A stretch of 64,000 nucleotides of DNA from Stenotrophomonas sp. Iso1 (lineage in GTDB: Bacteria > Pseudomonadota > Gammaproteobacteria > Xanthomonadales > Xanthomonadaceae): positions 2,010,488-2,074,487 of the forward strand of contig NZ_JAODBT010000001.1 in assembly GCF_027497995.1 (NCBI RefSeq). The letters are read 5' to 3'. The position numbers were made by a program, and so were the translations under genes. Positions within the stretch are counted from its first letter, which is position 1, and the number at the start of each line of letters is the position of its first letter. The notes under the pieces are model-generated. The model did no database searches and had not been told where the DNA came from. It was given only the letters and a program-made list of their open reading frames with translations. Positions 17,157 through 26,800 of this stretch are shown in pieces.

Positions 17157-17549
17157 GTCTAGTGCTTGTCTCTTGCTTCGTGATCGTGTCCAAGTCATAC
17201 GAGGCAGCGAAGGGTTTGGATGCACTCATTAGGACTAGTGACGGCAACGCTCTTTCAAAATACTTGCTCAGTGGCCTTTGAGGGCCGGTAAACTTTGCAG
17301 AGGAAGGGCCCCGTGATCCAGTTCCTAATGAGAAGCGCTGTCTTATGCGCACAACGGGCCTCGCCGATGCCAGGATTCGAAGATGGTTTGGTTTTTTTGG
17401 CGTGAGGGACGATGTGAGTAATACATCCTTGGGTAGGTTTATTAACTCTAAATTTCAAGTAGATATGTTTTATTTGTGATTGATGGTGGGGAGCAGGGGC
17501 TGACCAATTCGGCAGCCAGCAAGTGGGTGCAACGGGGAGAGCAGGCAGA
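17157..17549. other. Intergenic region between tspO and the histidine kinase
   Basis: About 390 bases between divergent genes. The section 17390-17490 is unusually AT-rich (including TTTTTTTGG and a run of TTTATT/TAAATTT) and is the likely promoter region of the kinase gene. No gene, RNA or clear operator was found; candidate frames on the minus strand (for example 17255-17617) are Arg/Pro-rich shadows. Confidence 0.4.
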
Positions 17550-18968
17550 GTGGAAAACAACGTCTTGGTGTCGCCTGTAAGTGCGTGGGCCTGTGGCCTG
17601 CAGCGATGGCGAAGCATGCTGCACTGGGTGCGGGATGTGCCAGTAGTCGATCCGGTGGATCGACGTAATGCGCCGATGCTTCAGTTGGTTTCCTTCCTGC
17701 TGGCGGTGCTCCCGACGGCCGCTTGGTGCTATCGGGCGTTGCTGGTGGATATCCCGTGGCGGCCGGGTGAAGTCACCGGCATGGTGTTCGGCCTGTCCGT
17801 CAGTGCCATCGCCGCATTGAGCTTGGTGCTCGTGCGCAAAGGGAAATTCAGGCCAGCCTCCCATGCGTTGCTGGCAGTGTTCGCAGCGACAGTGATTCCC
17901 GCCTACCTGGTCGCAGGTTTTGGTGGGCAGCGGTTCGAGCAGCCGGTCCTGGCCATCTGGATGGCGATTGCTGCGCTGGCGGTGGGGCGTGTGGCTTTGT
18001 GGCTGATGTTCCTCTGCATCGCCGCGGCCTTCGGGCTGGGGATAGGAGTGGATATCGGAAAGCAGGGCAAGGCGGTCGAACTCTTGGGCGATGCGGCTTT
18101 CAGCACGGCCATCTTCTTGATGATTGCCGTTGTGCTGGACCGAAGCTCTGTCGCCCTTCGCGAAAGCCTTCGGGAAGCGCAGGCACGCGGGGACGCATTG
18201 GATGTCGCCAACCGGCGCTTGAAGGAAGAGATGGCGGAGCGTGAGCGCACTTTCGCGCAGTTGGTCCAAGCGCAGAAGATGGAAGCCGTCGGTAGGCTCG
18301 CAAGTGGGGTCGCCCACGACTTCGGCAATGTCCTGTCAGTGGCAGGCGGGTACGTACGCATGGGGTTGCACGCCGGCGGCGAGGCGCAGATGCGTGAATC
18401 GCTGGTCGGCATCGATTCGGCGGTGAGCAGGGCCAACCTGTTGACTCGCCGGCTACTGTCGCTTGTTCGACAGGAGGAGGGCGTGGAGGAGTGGTTCGAT
18501 CCGGGCGAGGCGTTGACTGCGCTCATTCCGATGATTCGGCAATTGATGGGGCCGGATGTGAGAGTCGAAGTCACGCTCAATGAGGGTCTGCCTTCGATAT
18601 TCTTCGACCGGATGCAGTTCGACCTGATGATTTTGAACGTCGCCGCGAACGCGGATCACGCCATGCCCGATGGCGGCAGTTTCTCCCTGCGGGCACGTAG
18701 GGACGGCAACCGGTTGGTGCTGGATCTGGCCGACACCGGGGCAGGCATGGAAGACGATGTGCTGGCGCATGCCTTCGAGCCATTCTTCACTACCAAGCCG
18801 CGCGGGCAGGGCAGCGGGCTTGGGCTTTCGGTCGTTCGTGACTTGCTCCAGCGGACAGGAGGCACGGTGAGTGCCGAGAGCAGTGCACTCATCGGAACAA
18901 CGATTTCCATGCGCTTTTCCGACGATCTGGCGGAAGTGTCCGAGGCAAGAGCTGAAAGCTGTTGGTGA
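17550..18968 (+). CDS. Sensor histidine kinase, membrane-bound, without adjacent response regulator
   Basis: GTG 17550 is preferred over GTG 17523 because a GGGAGAG motif lies just before it; this gives 472 residues. The N-terminal third is membrane-embedded with about five to six helices (LQLVSFLLAVLPTAAWCYRA; VTGMVFGLSVSAIAALSLVL; LLAVFAATVIPAYLVAG; AIWMAIAALAVGRVALWLMF; TAIFLMIAVVLD). A coiled coil (about 200-240) leads to the dimerisation domain with the H-box GVAHDFGNVLS (His codon at 18315-18317), then ATPase boxes N (NVAANADHAMPDGG), G1 (DTGAGM), F (FEPFFTTK) and G2 (GSGLGLSVV). The H-box has Gly where most relatives have Asn (HDFNN). There is no periplasmic sensor domain, so the signal is probably sensed in the membrane. 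Confidence 0.9.
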   Translation: MENNVLVSPVSAWACGLQRWRSMLHWVRDVPVVDPVDRRNAPMLQLVSFLLAVLPTAAWCYRALLVDIPWRPGEVTGMVFGLSVSAIAALSLVLVRKGKFRPASHALLAVFAATVIPAYLVAGFGGQRFEQPVLAIWMAIAALAVGRVALWLMFLCIAAAFGLGIGVDIGKQGKAVELLGDAAFSTAIFLMIAVVLDRSSVALRESLREAQARGDALDVANRRLKEEMAERERTFAQLVQAQKMEAVGRLASGVAHDFGNVLSVAGGYVRMGLHAGGEAQMRESLVGIDSAVSRANLLTRRLLSLVRQEEGVEEWFDPGEALTALIPMIRQLMGPDVRVEVTLNEGLPSIFFDRMQFDLMILNVAANADHAMPDGGSFSLRARRDGNRLVLDLADTGAGMEDDVLAHAFEPFFTTKPRGQGSGLGLSVVRDLLQRTGGTVSAESSALIGTTISMRFSDDLAEVSEARAESCW

Positions 18969-19031
18969 TGGCTGTCCAGCATCTGCGGTCGGCCTGGCTG
19001 CGATGGATCAGATGACGATGGGCTTGCCGGC

Positions 19032-19442
19032 CTAGGAGATGTAGGCGACAAGCCGCTTGCCCACGACGGCCACCATGCTGGAGAGCAGGTCCACGTCCAC
19101 GGGGTGCTCCAGGTCCAGCGCCTGCTTGAGTGAAGGGGCGGGAATGCTCAGCGACTTGGCCAGCGCCTCGTGCGTCATCCGGCTCTTTACGATCTCGTTG
19201 TGCACCAGGACCTTGAGGGACTCGCCGGTCGATAGATGGATGTTGACGCCGTTACTCGGTTTAGTACGCGGCAAGGGGACGGGAGCGCCTGCTTGGAACT
19301 TTCTTTGTATCTCCGACCTCAGCGCGGAGCCGAGGCTTTTTTCCAGATGATTTGCATTCGATGTGGAAATCTCCGGCCAATCTGTCAGATGCATCACAGG
19401 ATGGCTCGAGCTTCCTTCGAATCTCACGGAATATACGAACAT
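19032..19442 (-). CDS. HicB-like antitoxin, orphan
   Basis: 136 residues from ATG 19442; the long 5' extension of the frame to 19622 is non-coding-like. The N-terminal half (MFVYSVRFEG...VMHLTDWPEI, then SALRSEIQRKFQAGAPVPLP) is the degenerate RNase H fold of HicB: a short beta region, a TDWPE segment in place of the usual FPDIPE, and the typical exit motif G.PVPLP. The C-terminal half (LVHNEIVKSRMTHEALAKSL; IPAPSLKQALDLEHPVDVDL) is the HTH DNA-binding domain found in HicB proteins of the antitoxin-repressor type. No HicA-like toxin (about 60 residues, dsRBD fold) was found next to it on either side, so it appears to stand alone. Confidence 0.7.
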   Translation of the reverse strand: MFVYSVRFEGSSSHPVMHLTDWPEISTSNANHLEKSLGSALRSEIQRKFQAGAPVPLPRTKPSNGVNIHLSTGESLKVLVHNEIVKSRMTHEALAKSLSIPAPSLKQALDLEHPVDVDLLSSMVAVVGKRLVAYIS

Positions 19443-19982
19443 AGGAGTATTCGGGCGACGCAATTGAATCGGCTGGGCAAACCACGCAACACAGGATGAT
19501 TGTGATCTGGTGCCTGAAAATATAGTGATCGGAGTTGTGCTTTGCACGCACGCACTTTCACCCATTGCGTGAGTAATGGTGAGTGACGCGGGGAATTCTG
19601 GATGCCATGGCGGTGGATACATGAGGTGCTTCCACTAGATGTTGCGCCCCGTGGCCAAGTCGAACAGCAACGACGACGTGGCTGATGGCAACCGCGCAGG
19701 CGAAGGCTGCTCCCTTTTATTTCTGAACTAGAAGAATAAGAACGGGCCTGAGAAAGAAGCGGCCTGGATGCCGTCCTGACAGGCATTTGCAGTTCATGCG
19801 ATGGCAAATTTTTCTGGAACTCCACTGTCCCCACGTGGCTTGCAGCCGCGGCGCTCGTTGGAGCGCTGTTTGCAGGTGACTGGATGCGGCTATCTCGCGA
19901 ATCGGACCAACGAAACGCGGGAATGAAGCACACTCACCTCTTCCAACGGTACCGTCATCGGCCGGTATCGGAGACCACTCTT
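19443..19982 (-). other. Intergenic stretch with possible small remnant frame
   Basis: No convincing full gene. On the minus strand a frame of 89 codons starts at TTG 19986 (KEWSPIPADDGTVGRGECAS, then FPRFVGPIREIAASSHLQTA) and ends at 19717. Its first 60 residues look protein-like, while the last 30 are Arg/Cys-rich. The TTG overlaps the stop of the fragment ending at 19983, an operon-like junction, so this may be the remains of a second gene of a decayed pair. I do not recognise the family. Confidence 0.3.
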
Positions 19983-20156
19983 TCAACGTACCGGCAACGC
20001 CATCGGACGCAACGGTGCCGCATCCCAGCCGCGGATATTCAGCGGCCCGCCGAGGAAGGTGAATTCATAGATCTTGTCGCGGCGTAGCTCTTCCCGCTCG
20101 TAATTGGCGGGGCGCACTCGCAACAGAGGCCACCACGGGATGGCATGCGAGCGGTA
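19983..20156 (-). pseudogene. Unassigned 58-codon fragment in frame behind the 20157-20984 gene
   Basis: Directly after the TAG of the upstream gene, in the same frame, the sequence stays open for 57 codons and ends at TGA 19983. The product (YRSHAIPWWPLLRVRPANYE, REELRRDKIYEFTFLGGPLN, IRGWDAAPLRPMALPVR) looks like the natural C-terminus of a protein, with no start codon other than an internal GTG. Either this is the 3' end of a gene whose 5' part was deleted, or the TAG is a nonsense change and it was once the tail of the upstream protein. Confidence 0.4.
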
Positions 20157-20984
20157 CTACATCGCCGGGCAGGCAGGGTCCTTTCCCGTGATGCTGGAAC
20201 AGATGCGGCGTCGGCAGTCGATGCCGCGCAATGTGTTTGCGCCCGGGCAGCGTCGCAGTTGCGCTTGAATGCTGGATTCGGTCGATGCGGGTTTCTTGCT
20301 AGCCACCTGTTCAAACGCCATGCGCTCATCTGCGGAGCGTTGTTGCTGATCGGCGTCAATCTGCGCGATCAGATCATCCATGGTGTTCGGCTGCTGGGTT
20401 TTGGCTTTAGGTTTGTCCTCTTCCTTGATGATGCCCAGAAGCGTTCCTAGAAGGTTTTCGTCGTCCTTCGCTTTGGAGGTGCTCCCGCTACGTGTCGCGG
20501 GAGTACCCCTGCGTGCAGCGGCTGTTTGGCGGCTCGCAGGTGCATTGACGACAGCACTGTCTTCCGCAGCGGGAGTTGAAGTGGGAGTCGGGAGGGTGTC
20601 CAGTGGCGACGGGATTGCCGAGTTGCCGTCGTTTCCATCAACAATCATGGCCGCCCCAGCGTTCGCCGAAACAACAGGAGCGACAGGGTTTTCGCCCGAT
20701 GCGCTTTGGGGCACCAATGAGTATTCGTCTGGCTCGCCAGAGGTGGTTTTGCCGACAAATAGCCAGATAAGCAGGACAGAGAGGGCGACAATAAAACCGG
20801 TAAAAAGTAGCCACCACATACGGCGACTATTCGTGGCCCGGATGGTCGGTGTATGCGACGGCGCAGTCGTCCGCCGGCCTTCCATATCAGCCAGAATACG
20901 ACCAGAGCTGGGGGCCTGGCCCTTAGCCTGCTCTCCACCTGAGAGAAGACTTGGTCGATTGATTCCGCCATTATTCAAGTGCAT
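20157..20984 (-). CDS. Single-pass membrane protein of unknown function (T6SS-linked)
   Basis: 275 residues. A cytoplasmic N-terminus (about 1-54) is followed by one strong membrane helix at about 56-78 (WWLLFTGFIVALSVLLIWLF), a long Pro/Ser/Thr/Ala-rich extracytoplasmic linker and a short C-terminal module with four cysteines (QLRRCPGANTLRGIDCRRRI, then C..., ending GKDPACPAM). The even number of cysteines in the periplasm suggests disulphides. The gene is divergent from the M15 peptidase that opens the T6SS block, with about 100 bases between them. I do not know a function; an accessory role in cell-envelope anchoring of the apparatus is possible. Confidence 0.7.
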   Translation of the reverse strand: MHLNNGGINRPSLLSGGEQAKGQAPSSGRILADMEGRRTTAPSHTPTIRATNSRRMWWLLFTGFIVALSVLLIWLFVGKTTSGEPDEYSLVPQSASGENPVAPVVSANAGAAMIVDGNDGNSAIPSPLDTLPTPTSTPAAEDSAVVNAPASRQTAAARRGTPATRSGSTSKAKDDENLLGTLLGIIKEEDKPKAKTQQPNTMDDLIAQIDADQQQRSADERMAFEQVASKKPASTESSIQAQLRRCPGANTLRGIDCRRRICSSITGKDPACPAM

Positions 20985-21081
20985 CCAGCCCTTGGTCTGA
21001 GTCGGCTAGCGCCGAAGCAATGCGTGCATTCTTAGGGCAAGCTTTTAGGCGCGTCAACCAGTCGGCCTTCAGGGAGGATCA

Positions 21082-21960
21082 GTGACAGTAATTGTTGGTG
21101 TAGCCATTGCGGCGTTTTTGCTGGTGGGGCTGGTGTGTTGGGTACTGCTGTTTCCAGAAATGGCGAGCAGGCGGTTTGCCCGTCTCCGTGAGCTGTTCAG
21201 GCCACGAAGTACCGCAATTAGCGGTCGGAAGCTGGGTGTAAAAAACTCCCGCGGCATAGCTGTTTCGGACCATGAAATACATGGATTTTTGCGCTCAGCA
21301 TTCGCTCGACATTGGCTGGTTCTAGTAATTGCACTCATCCTGCTGGCAACGCCCCCGCTCGTCATTCTGATGGTGCGGCAGACAGTGGTGCTCGCGGACT
21401 TCCGTGGCGAGGATCATTCCGAGTCTGGTTCGATGGTTGCACAGTTGCTGCGCGGTGAACGCCTGATACCTCCGCCGCCGCCACCACCGGAGGTCTTCAC
21501 GACACAAGAAGTGCGCCGCTTGCGGCCGGAGATAGTCACCGCCGATCGTCGATGGGAGCAGATCGACCCCGAGCTGCAGCAACGAGTGCTCGCGATTTAC
21601 GAAGTGATGCGGCGCCAATACAGCTACGAAATGGTGCTGGTCGAGGGGTACCGCAGTCCACAACGTCAGGCCGAGCTGATGGCCGGCGGAAAGGCCACCC
21701 GTGCCGGCGCTTGGCAAAGTTGCCATCAATATGGACTGGGCGTGGATAGCGCGCCAATTCGAGATGGCAAATTGCAATGGAATATGGACGATGCTTGGAC
21801 ACGGCGTGGGTACTATCTGTACGGCGAATTAGCTGAACAGGCGGGTCTCGAGTGGGGCGGTAACTGGCGGAGTATCAAGGACTACGTGCACGTGGAGATG
21901 TCTGACAAGTGCAGAGCTGCCAGAAATACGAAGCGCGCGGAGTTATCGCAGCAAGGGTGA
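21082..21960 (+). CDS. M15-family peptidoglycan peptidase, T6SS-associated (TagX-like)
   Basis: 292 residues with two membrane helices (about 1-25 and 75-95, WLVLVIALILLATPPLVILM), then a proline-rich linker (PPPPPPPE) and a C-terminal M15 (VanY/L-Ala-D-Glu type) peptidase domain. The zinc site is visible: SCHQYGLGVD with H215 and D222, and KDYVHVEM with H270 as the third ligand and an acidic residue nearby. Peptidases of this type in T6SS clusters (TagX of Acinetobacter) cut peptidoglycan locally so the membrane complex can cross the wall. The two membrane anchors and the position at the head of the locus support that role over an effector role. Confidence 0.8.
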   Translation: MTVIVGVAIAAFLLVGLVCWVLLFPEMASRRFARLRELFRPRSTAISGRKLGVKNSRGIAVSDHEIHGFLRSAFARHWLVLVIALILLATPPLVILMVRQTVVLADFRGEDHSESGSMVAQLLRGERLIPPPPPPPEVFTTQEVRRLRPEIVTADRRWEQIDPELQQRVLAIYEVMRRQYSYEMVLVEGYRSPQRQAELMAGGKATRAGAWQSCHQYGLGVDSAPIRDGKLQWNMDDAWTRRGYYLYGELAEQAGLEWGGNWRSIKDYVHVEMSDKCRAARNTKRAELSQQG

Positions 21961-22062
21961 TAAGCCCCCCGACTGCTGGTATGGTTCCGCGCTGATGGGC
22001 TGGGTTGCTGCAGATGTAGCAATGGACGGATCAGCTCACAACAGGATCACGGAGCGTGATGT

Positions 22063-22323
22063 ATGGCACGACCATTCATTGTTGTTGGTGACAAGCTTTC
22101 CCACGGCGGAAGCGTGGTTTCCGGATCAGAGCAGACTGATATTGCAGGCAAGCCAATGTCTCGGATTGGAGATCGTGCCATCTGTTCGGTGCATGGTGCG
22201 ACCACCATCGTCAGTGGTGATGCGACCGTCATCATTGACGGTCAAGCAGCAGCGCGTGAAGGTGACCGTACTGCGTGTGGGGCAACATTACATACTTCAC
22301 AGACCACGACCGGGCTAGGCTAA
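22063..22323 (+). CDS. PAAR-domain spike tip protein
   Basis: 86 residues, a minimal PAAR protein: repeated short beta elements (GDKLSHGGSVVSGSEQTDIA, RIGDRAICSVHGATTIVSGD, then IIDGQAAAREGDRTACGATL) with the conserved His and Cys residues that bind the tip zinc ion. It has no extension, so it is a bare tip rather than an effector carrier. It lies about 100 bases after the M15 peptidase and 40 bases before the next gene in the same direction. It is the only PAAR gene seen for three VgrG trimers in this window. Confidence 0.93.
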   Translation: MARPFIVVGDKLSHGGSVVSGSEQTDIAGKPMSRIGDRAICSVHGATTIVSGDATVIIDGQAAAREGDRTACGATLHTSQTTTGLG

Positions 22324-22365
22324 GCCGGTCGATCACGCAGGAGCGCGCATGGAGCATAGCGACTG

Positions 22366-23790
22366 ATGGGGGCATGGACGGGAAAGGCCGCTTCGGTGGT
22401 TCTGGTATTTCTTGCCACTTGGGGCGGCGCCATCATGTATTGGCGCAGCAGCGGGAGCGTGCCTGGTGGTATGGACATGCTGCTGTATCTCGGTGTGCTG
22501 CCAGTCGGCATTAGCAGTGCGGGCTTCATGGTGAAGGGGCTGGCCCGTCAGGGGTTGGACAAGGCGCTGGAGAAGCGCGATGTCAGGGCAGCTGAAAGTA
22601 GCTCCACAGTAATCAGTGAAGATCACGTGATGGCGGCTGTTCCCGGCGTGTTGTTGGCGGGACACATAAATCTGGGCATTGGGCTGGATGCGCGGGAATT
22701 GCTGGCGGCTTCGGCTGCACCACCGCGCCCGGCTTTGAGCACGCGGTTCCGGGACGCTCAGAGTCTTCCTATCCGTGTGAGCGCTGCCGAGCAACTCGAT
22801 GAGCTGGAAGTAATCGGTGAACGCGAGCAGGGGATCGACACCGGCGTGCTCGAGCGACGTGCGCTGGCCTTGTTGTCGCCGGTTCTGGATGAATTGCTGG
22901 CCGCTGTTGCCGTTGTATTGCCTCCGCTCAAGAGTCGCGACGAAATCGTGGTGGCCGGTTTGCGTCGCAGCGATGAAGGGCACATAGACAACGTTCTGAC
23001 GATCGAATTGCTGGTCGCGAGTAATTGGTCCGATGCCCTGTTGCATTGGCTCCGCGATTGGCTCGCGCAACGTGCCATCGAGACAGGTATTGACGCGCGT
23101 CGCTTTGACGTATCAATCAAGGTCATGGGCGATGCTGCGGAAGTTTGGCAGCACGTCAGCCAACTGAATGAAGTGCTTGCGACGAATGCGGTGCGATGGC
23201 ATCTGCTTCTGGCCTGTGACTCATCCATCGATCCGAATGTGATCAATGCGTGGCAGGCCAACGGTTTGTTGGCAACTTCGCGCAATCCAGATGGGAAGGT
23301 CCCGGGAGAGGGGGCGGCGGGTGTTCTGTTGGCCAGCCCTGGCCTTGCGCGGGAGAAGTGTGGCCTGCTGTGGGGGCCGCATTCTTTGACGGACGAGGCG
23401 CTGCGGTCGGCGCGTCCGGCGGAAAGACGGCGGCAGCTGGCAGCGGCCGCGACGCAATGGACACACGCATTGGCATTCGATGGTCAGAGCATTCAGTTCG
23501 TTTTGCACGATGCTGGGCAAGGTAGCGAAGAGATTGTGGATGCCGCATTGGTGGCGACGGCGATGAACCCAGATTTCGAGTTCGGGACAGGAAGTCTTTC
23601 GTTGGCGGCATGTGCCGGTGAACTGGGGCCGGTGTTTCCGGTGGCACAGCTCGCACTCGCGCTGGAACAAATACAGCGCAAATCCGAATCGGTGCTGGTG
23701 TTGGCAGGTGCCAAAGCACAGCAGCAGGTACTGACATTGGTCAGTGCAGGTTCTTCAAATCAGGCGGCAAGTTTGTCGTCGATCACTTAA
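22366..23790 (+). CDS. T6SS-associated inner-membrane protein of unknown function
   Basis: 474 residues. Two membrane helices lie at the N-terminus (about 8-25, AASVVLVFLATWGGAIMYW; 34-54, LLYLGVLPVGISSAGFMVKG). The rest is soluble. The second half (about 300-460) contains stretches such as GEGAAGVLLASPGL, VLHDAGQGSEEIVDAAL, FGTGSLSLAACAGELGP and VAQLALALEQI that recall the thiolase fold of beta-ketoacyl synthases, but I cannot see an intact Cys-His-His triad. If so, it is a non-catalytic use of the fold. It ends 17 bases before tssM and is cotranscribed with it, so it may assist the TssM membrane complex. Confidence 0.6.
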   Translation: MGAWTGKAASVVLVFLATWGGAIMYWRSSGSVPGGMDMLLYLGVLPVGISSAGFMVKGLARQGLDKALEKRDVRAAESSSTVISEDHVMAAVPGVLLAGHINLGIGLDARELLAASAAPPRPALSTRFRDAQSLPIRVSAAEQLDELEVIGEREQGIDTGVLERRALALLSPVLDELLAAVAVVLPPLKSRDEIVVAGLRRSDEGHIDNVLTIELLVASNWSDALLHWLRDWLAQRAIETGIDARRFDVSIKVMGDAAEVWQHVSQLNEVLATNAVRWHLLLACDSSIDPNVINAWQANGLLATSRNPDGKVPGEGAAGVLLASPGLAREKCGLLWGPHSLTDEALRSARPAERRRQLAAAATQWTHALAFDGQSIQFVLHDAGQGSEEIVDAALVATAMNPDFEFGTGSLSLAACAGELGPVFPVAQLALALEQIQRKSESVLVLAGAKAQQQVLTLVSAGSSNQAASLSSIT

Positions 23791-23807
23791 ATCTTGGATT
23801 TCCCCGC

Positions 23808-26800
23808 ATGAGCGTGAGCAACTTCAGCTATTACCTGCGTGACTACCGGTTGTGGATGGTACTTGGGTTGGTTGGTGCCAGCGGACTGGCTTGGTATGGC
23901 GAGGCGGAAGCACGAGAGATCGGCATCTGGGCTGCCATCGCAATTTCCGTGTTGCTGGCTTTGGCGCTGTTTGTGTGGATCGTCAAGCGGATGCTGGCGC
24001 GTCGTGCCGCCAAGAAGGTGGAGGCGCTGGTCCAGGGCGAGGCAGACCGGGCGGTTGCCAGCGCGCAGCCAGCGCAACGTGCCGATACAGAGGCGCTGCG
24101 CCATCGAATGATGGAGGCCGTCAAGCAGATCAAGTCGTCGCGTATGGGGATGCTCAAGGGAAATGCCGCGTTGTATGAGCTTCCGTGGTACGTGATCATC
24201 GGCAATCCCGCTGCCGGCAAGAGTTCGGCGATTCTCAATTCGGGCCTGCAGTTCCCGTTTGAGGAGAACCACAACAATGTCGTGCATGGAATTGGCGGCA
24301 CCCGTAACTGTGATTGGTACTTCACCACCAACGGAATTGTGTTGGATACGGCTGGTCGTTACTCGGTCAGCTCTGAAGATCGCATGGAGTGGTTGACGTT
24401 CCTCGGGCTGCTGAAGAAAAACCGACCCCGCGCTCCAATCAATGGTGTGATCATCGCGGCGAGCATTGCGGAGTTGTCCGGTGGCAAGCCTGAATTTGCG
24501 ATGGAGCTGGCTAAAAATCTTCGCCAGCGCGTGCAAGAGATCACCGAGCAGCTGGAAGTATTTGCTCCGGTGTATGTGCTATTCACCAAGGCGGATCTGA
24601 TTGCGGGATTTGGCGAGTTTTTCCGCAATCTGGACCCTGGCGAGCGTGAGCATGTGTGGGGCGCAACGCTGCCATTTGATGCGCATCAGCAGACCGACGC
24701 ACTGGCTGCTTTCGATGCACATTTCGATGAACTTGCTGACGGCATAAAGGAAATGGGCTTGACCCATATGGCCATGCAACGTGGTCGAGAAGTGTCACCG
24801 GGGCTGCTGTCGTTGCCGCTGGAATTCATGGGGATAAAGCCCGCGTTGCGGACATTCATTGCAACGTTGTTCGAAGATAACCCGTATCAGTTCAAACCCG
24901 TATTCCGCGGCTTTTACTTCAGCAGCGCATTGCAGGAAGGGCGATCGGTGCACCATGCATCCGAACGTGTGGGTCGTCAGTTTGGGTTGCAGCGCGGGTC
25001 CAATGAGGACGTGGCGCCATCAGGGCAGACCGCATTCTTCCTGAAGGATCTGTTCCGCAAGGTGATCTTTGCCGACCGCGAACTGGTCCGGCAATACTCA
25101 AGCCCACATCAGAATCGCTTGCGGTACGGCGTGTTTCTCGGTGCGGTGGGCGCTTTGGCGTTGGCGCTGGGCCTATGGACGTGGTCCTACACGACCAATG
25201 CACAATTGGTGGCAAACGCTACCAAAGATCTGCAGCAAGCAGTACAGGTTCAGGAGGGTCGACTGGATCTGAAATCACGCATCGATGCTCTGCTGTTGCT
25301 GCAGGATCGGATGGAGCAGCTTGATCGTTACAGCAAGGGGGGCGGCATCACTACCAGTCTTGGCTTGTATCAGGGCAACGAAATTCGCGCGAAGTTGTTG
25401 CGTGAGTACAACCATGGAATGCAGCAGGTGATGTTGTCGCCGACGGTATCCAGTCTGGAGGATTACCTGGGTCAGGTTGTTTCCGAGCGCGACAAGCTGG
25501 GGAAGGCAAATACGGCCGCTTCGGACAGTGAAAAGCTGTACCAAAATGCATCGCCGACAAGCACCAATGACGCGTACAACGCGCTTAAGACGTATCTGAT
25601 GCTGGGGAATTCCAAATACGTCGAGGGGGCGCATCTGTCGCAACAGTTGACGCTGTTTTGGCGCAACTGGCTGGATGCCAATCGTGGACAGATGAGTCGC
25701 GAGGAGATGGTTCGCTCGGCGGAGAAGCTGATGAATTTCTATGTGGCGCAGTCCGGCAAGCCAGGTTGGCCGCAGATACAGAACAAGGTCACGTTGGTCG
25801 GCGATACCCGGCAGGCGTTGGGCCGTGTAATGAACGGGCAGCCAGCGATGGAGCGCGTTTTCGCCCAGATCAAGGCCAGGGCCGGAGCCCGTTTTGGGAC
25901 GGTCACAGTCGACAGTCTGATCGGTGAGGAACGCAATGGACGGCTGATAAACGGCAACTACGCCATTTCCGGCGCGTTCACCCGCAAGGCATGGGAAGAC
26001 TACGTGCAGGATGCGATCAAGGAGGCCGCCAATACGCAGTTGAGTACCACCGACTGGGTGTTGGGTACCACTGAGCAGAGCGACCTGTCACTGGCTGGAA
26101 GTCCGGAACACGTATCCCGTGAGCTGGCGGCCATGTACAAACAGGAGTACGCCCGTGAGTGGGGCAAATTCGTAAAAGGGCTGAGCATCGCTGAGTTCAG
26201 TACCTTCGATCAGGCTGCTGCAAGCATCAATCGTCTGGGTGACGCAGGAACGTCTCCCTTGCGCGTCCTCTTGGCGCAAATCAACGAAGAAACCGTATGG
26301 GACAACCCGCCTGCGCTGGCGCAATCTAGCAAGGCGCGCAAGGGATTTGTGGCATGGTTTCAGCGCACTATCCTGCGCAAGGATCCCGTTGCCGCCGCAG
26401 CGGCTCAGCCTGTCGGTCCAGTGGGTAAGGCATTTGAGGGCATCGCACGCCTGACCAGCGAACGAGGCGACCAACCGGCTGTCATCACCGCTTACTTCGG
26501 AGCATTGGGCAAGCTGCGTGCGCGCTTGAATGCGATCAAGAGCCAAGGGGACATCGGGGTTGGTGCACGGAAGTTGATGCAGGACACACTCAGCAACGAT
26601 GGCTCCGACTTGAGTGTGGCATTGGCATTGGTCGACGAGCAGGTGCTGACCGGGCTGGACGACAGTCAGCGTGAAGCGCTTCGCCCGCTGCTGTTGCGCC
26701 CGTTGACGCAGACATTCACGGCATTGGTCCCGCCAACCGAGCAAGAGATTAACAAGACATGGAAGGCGCAGGTCCACGAACCGTTCAAGTCGCGGATTGG

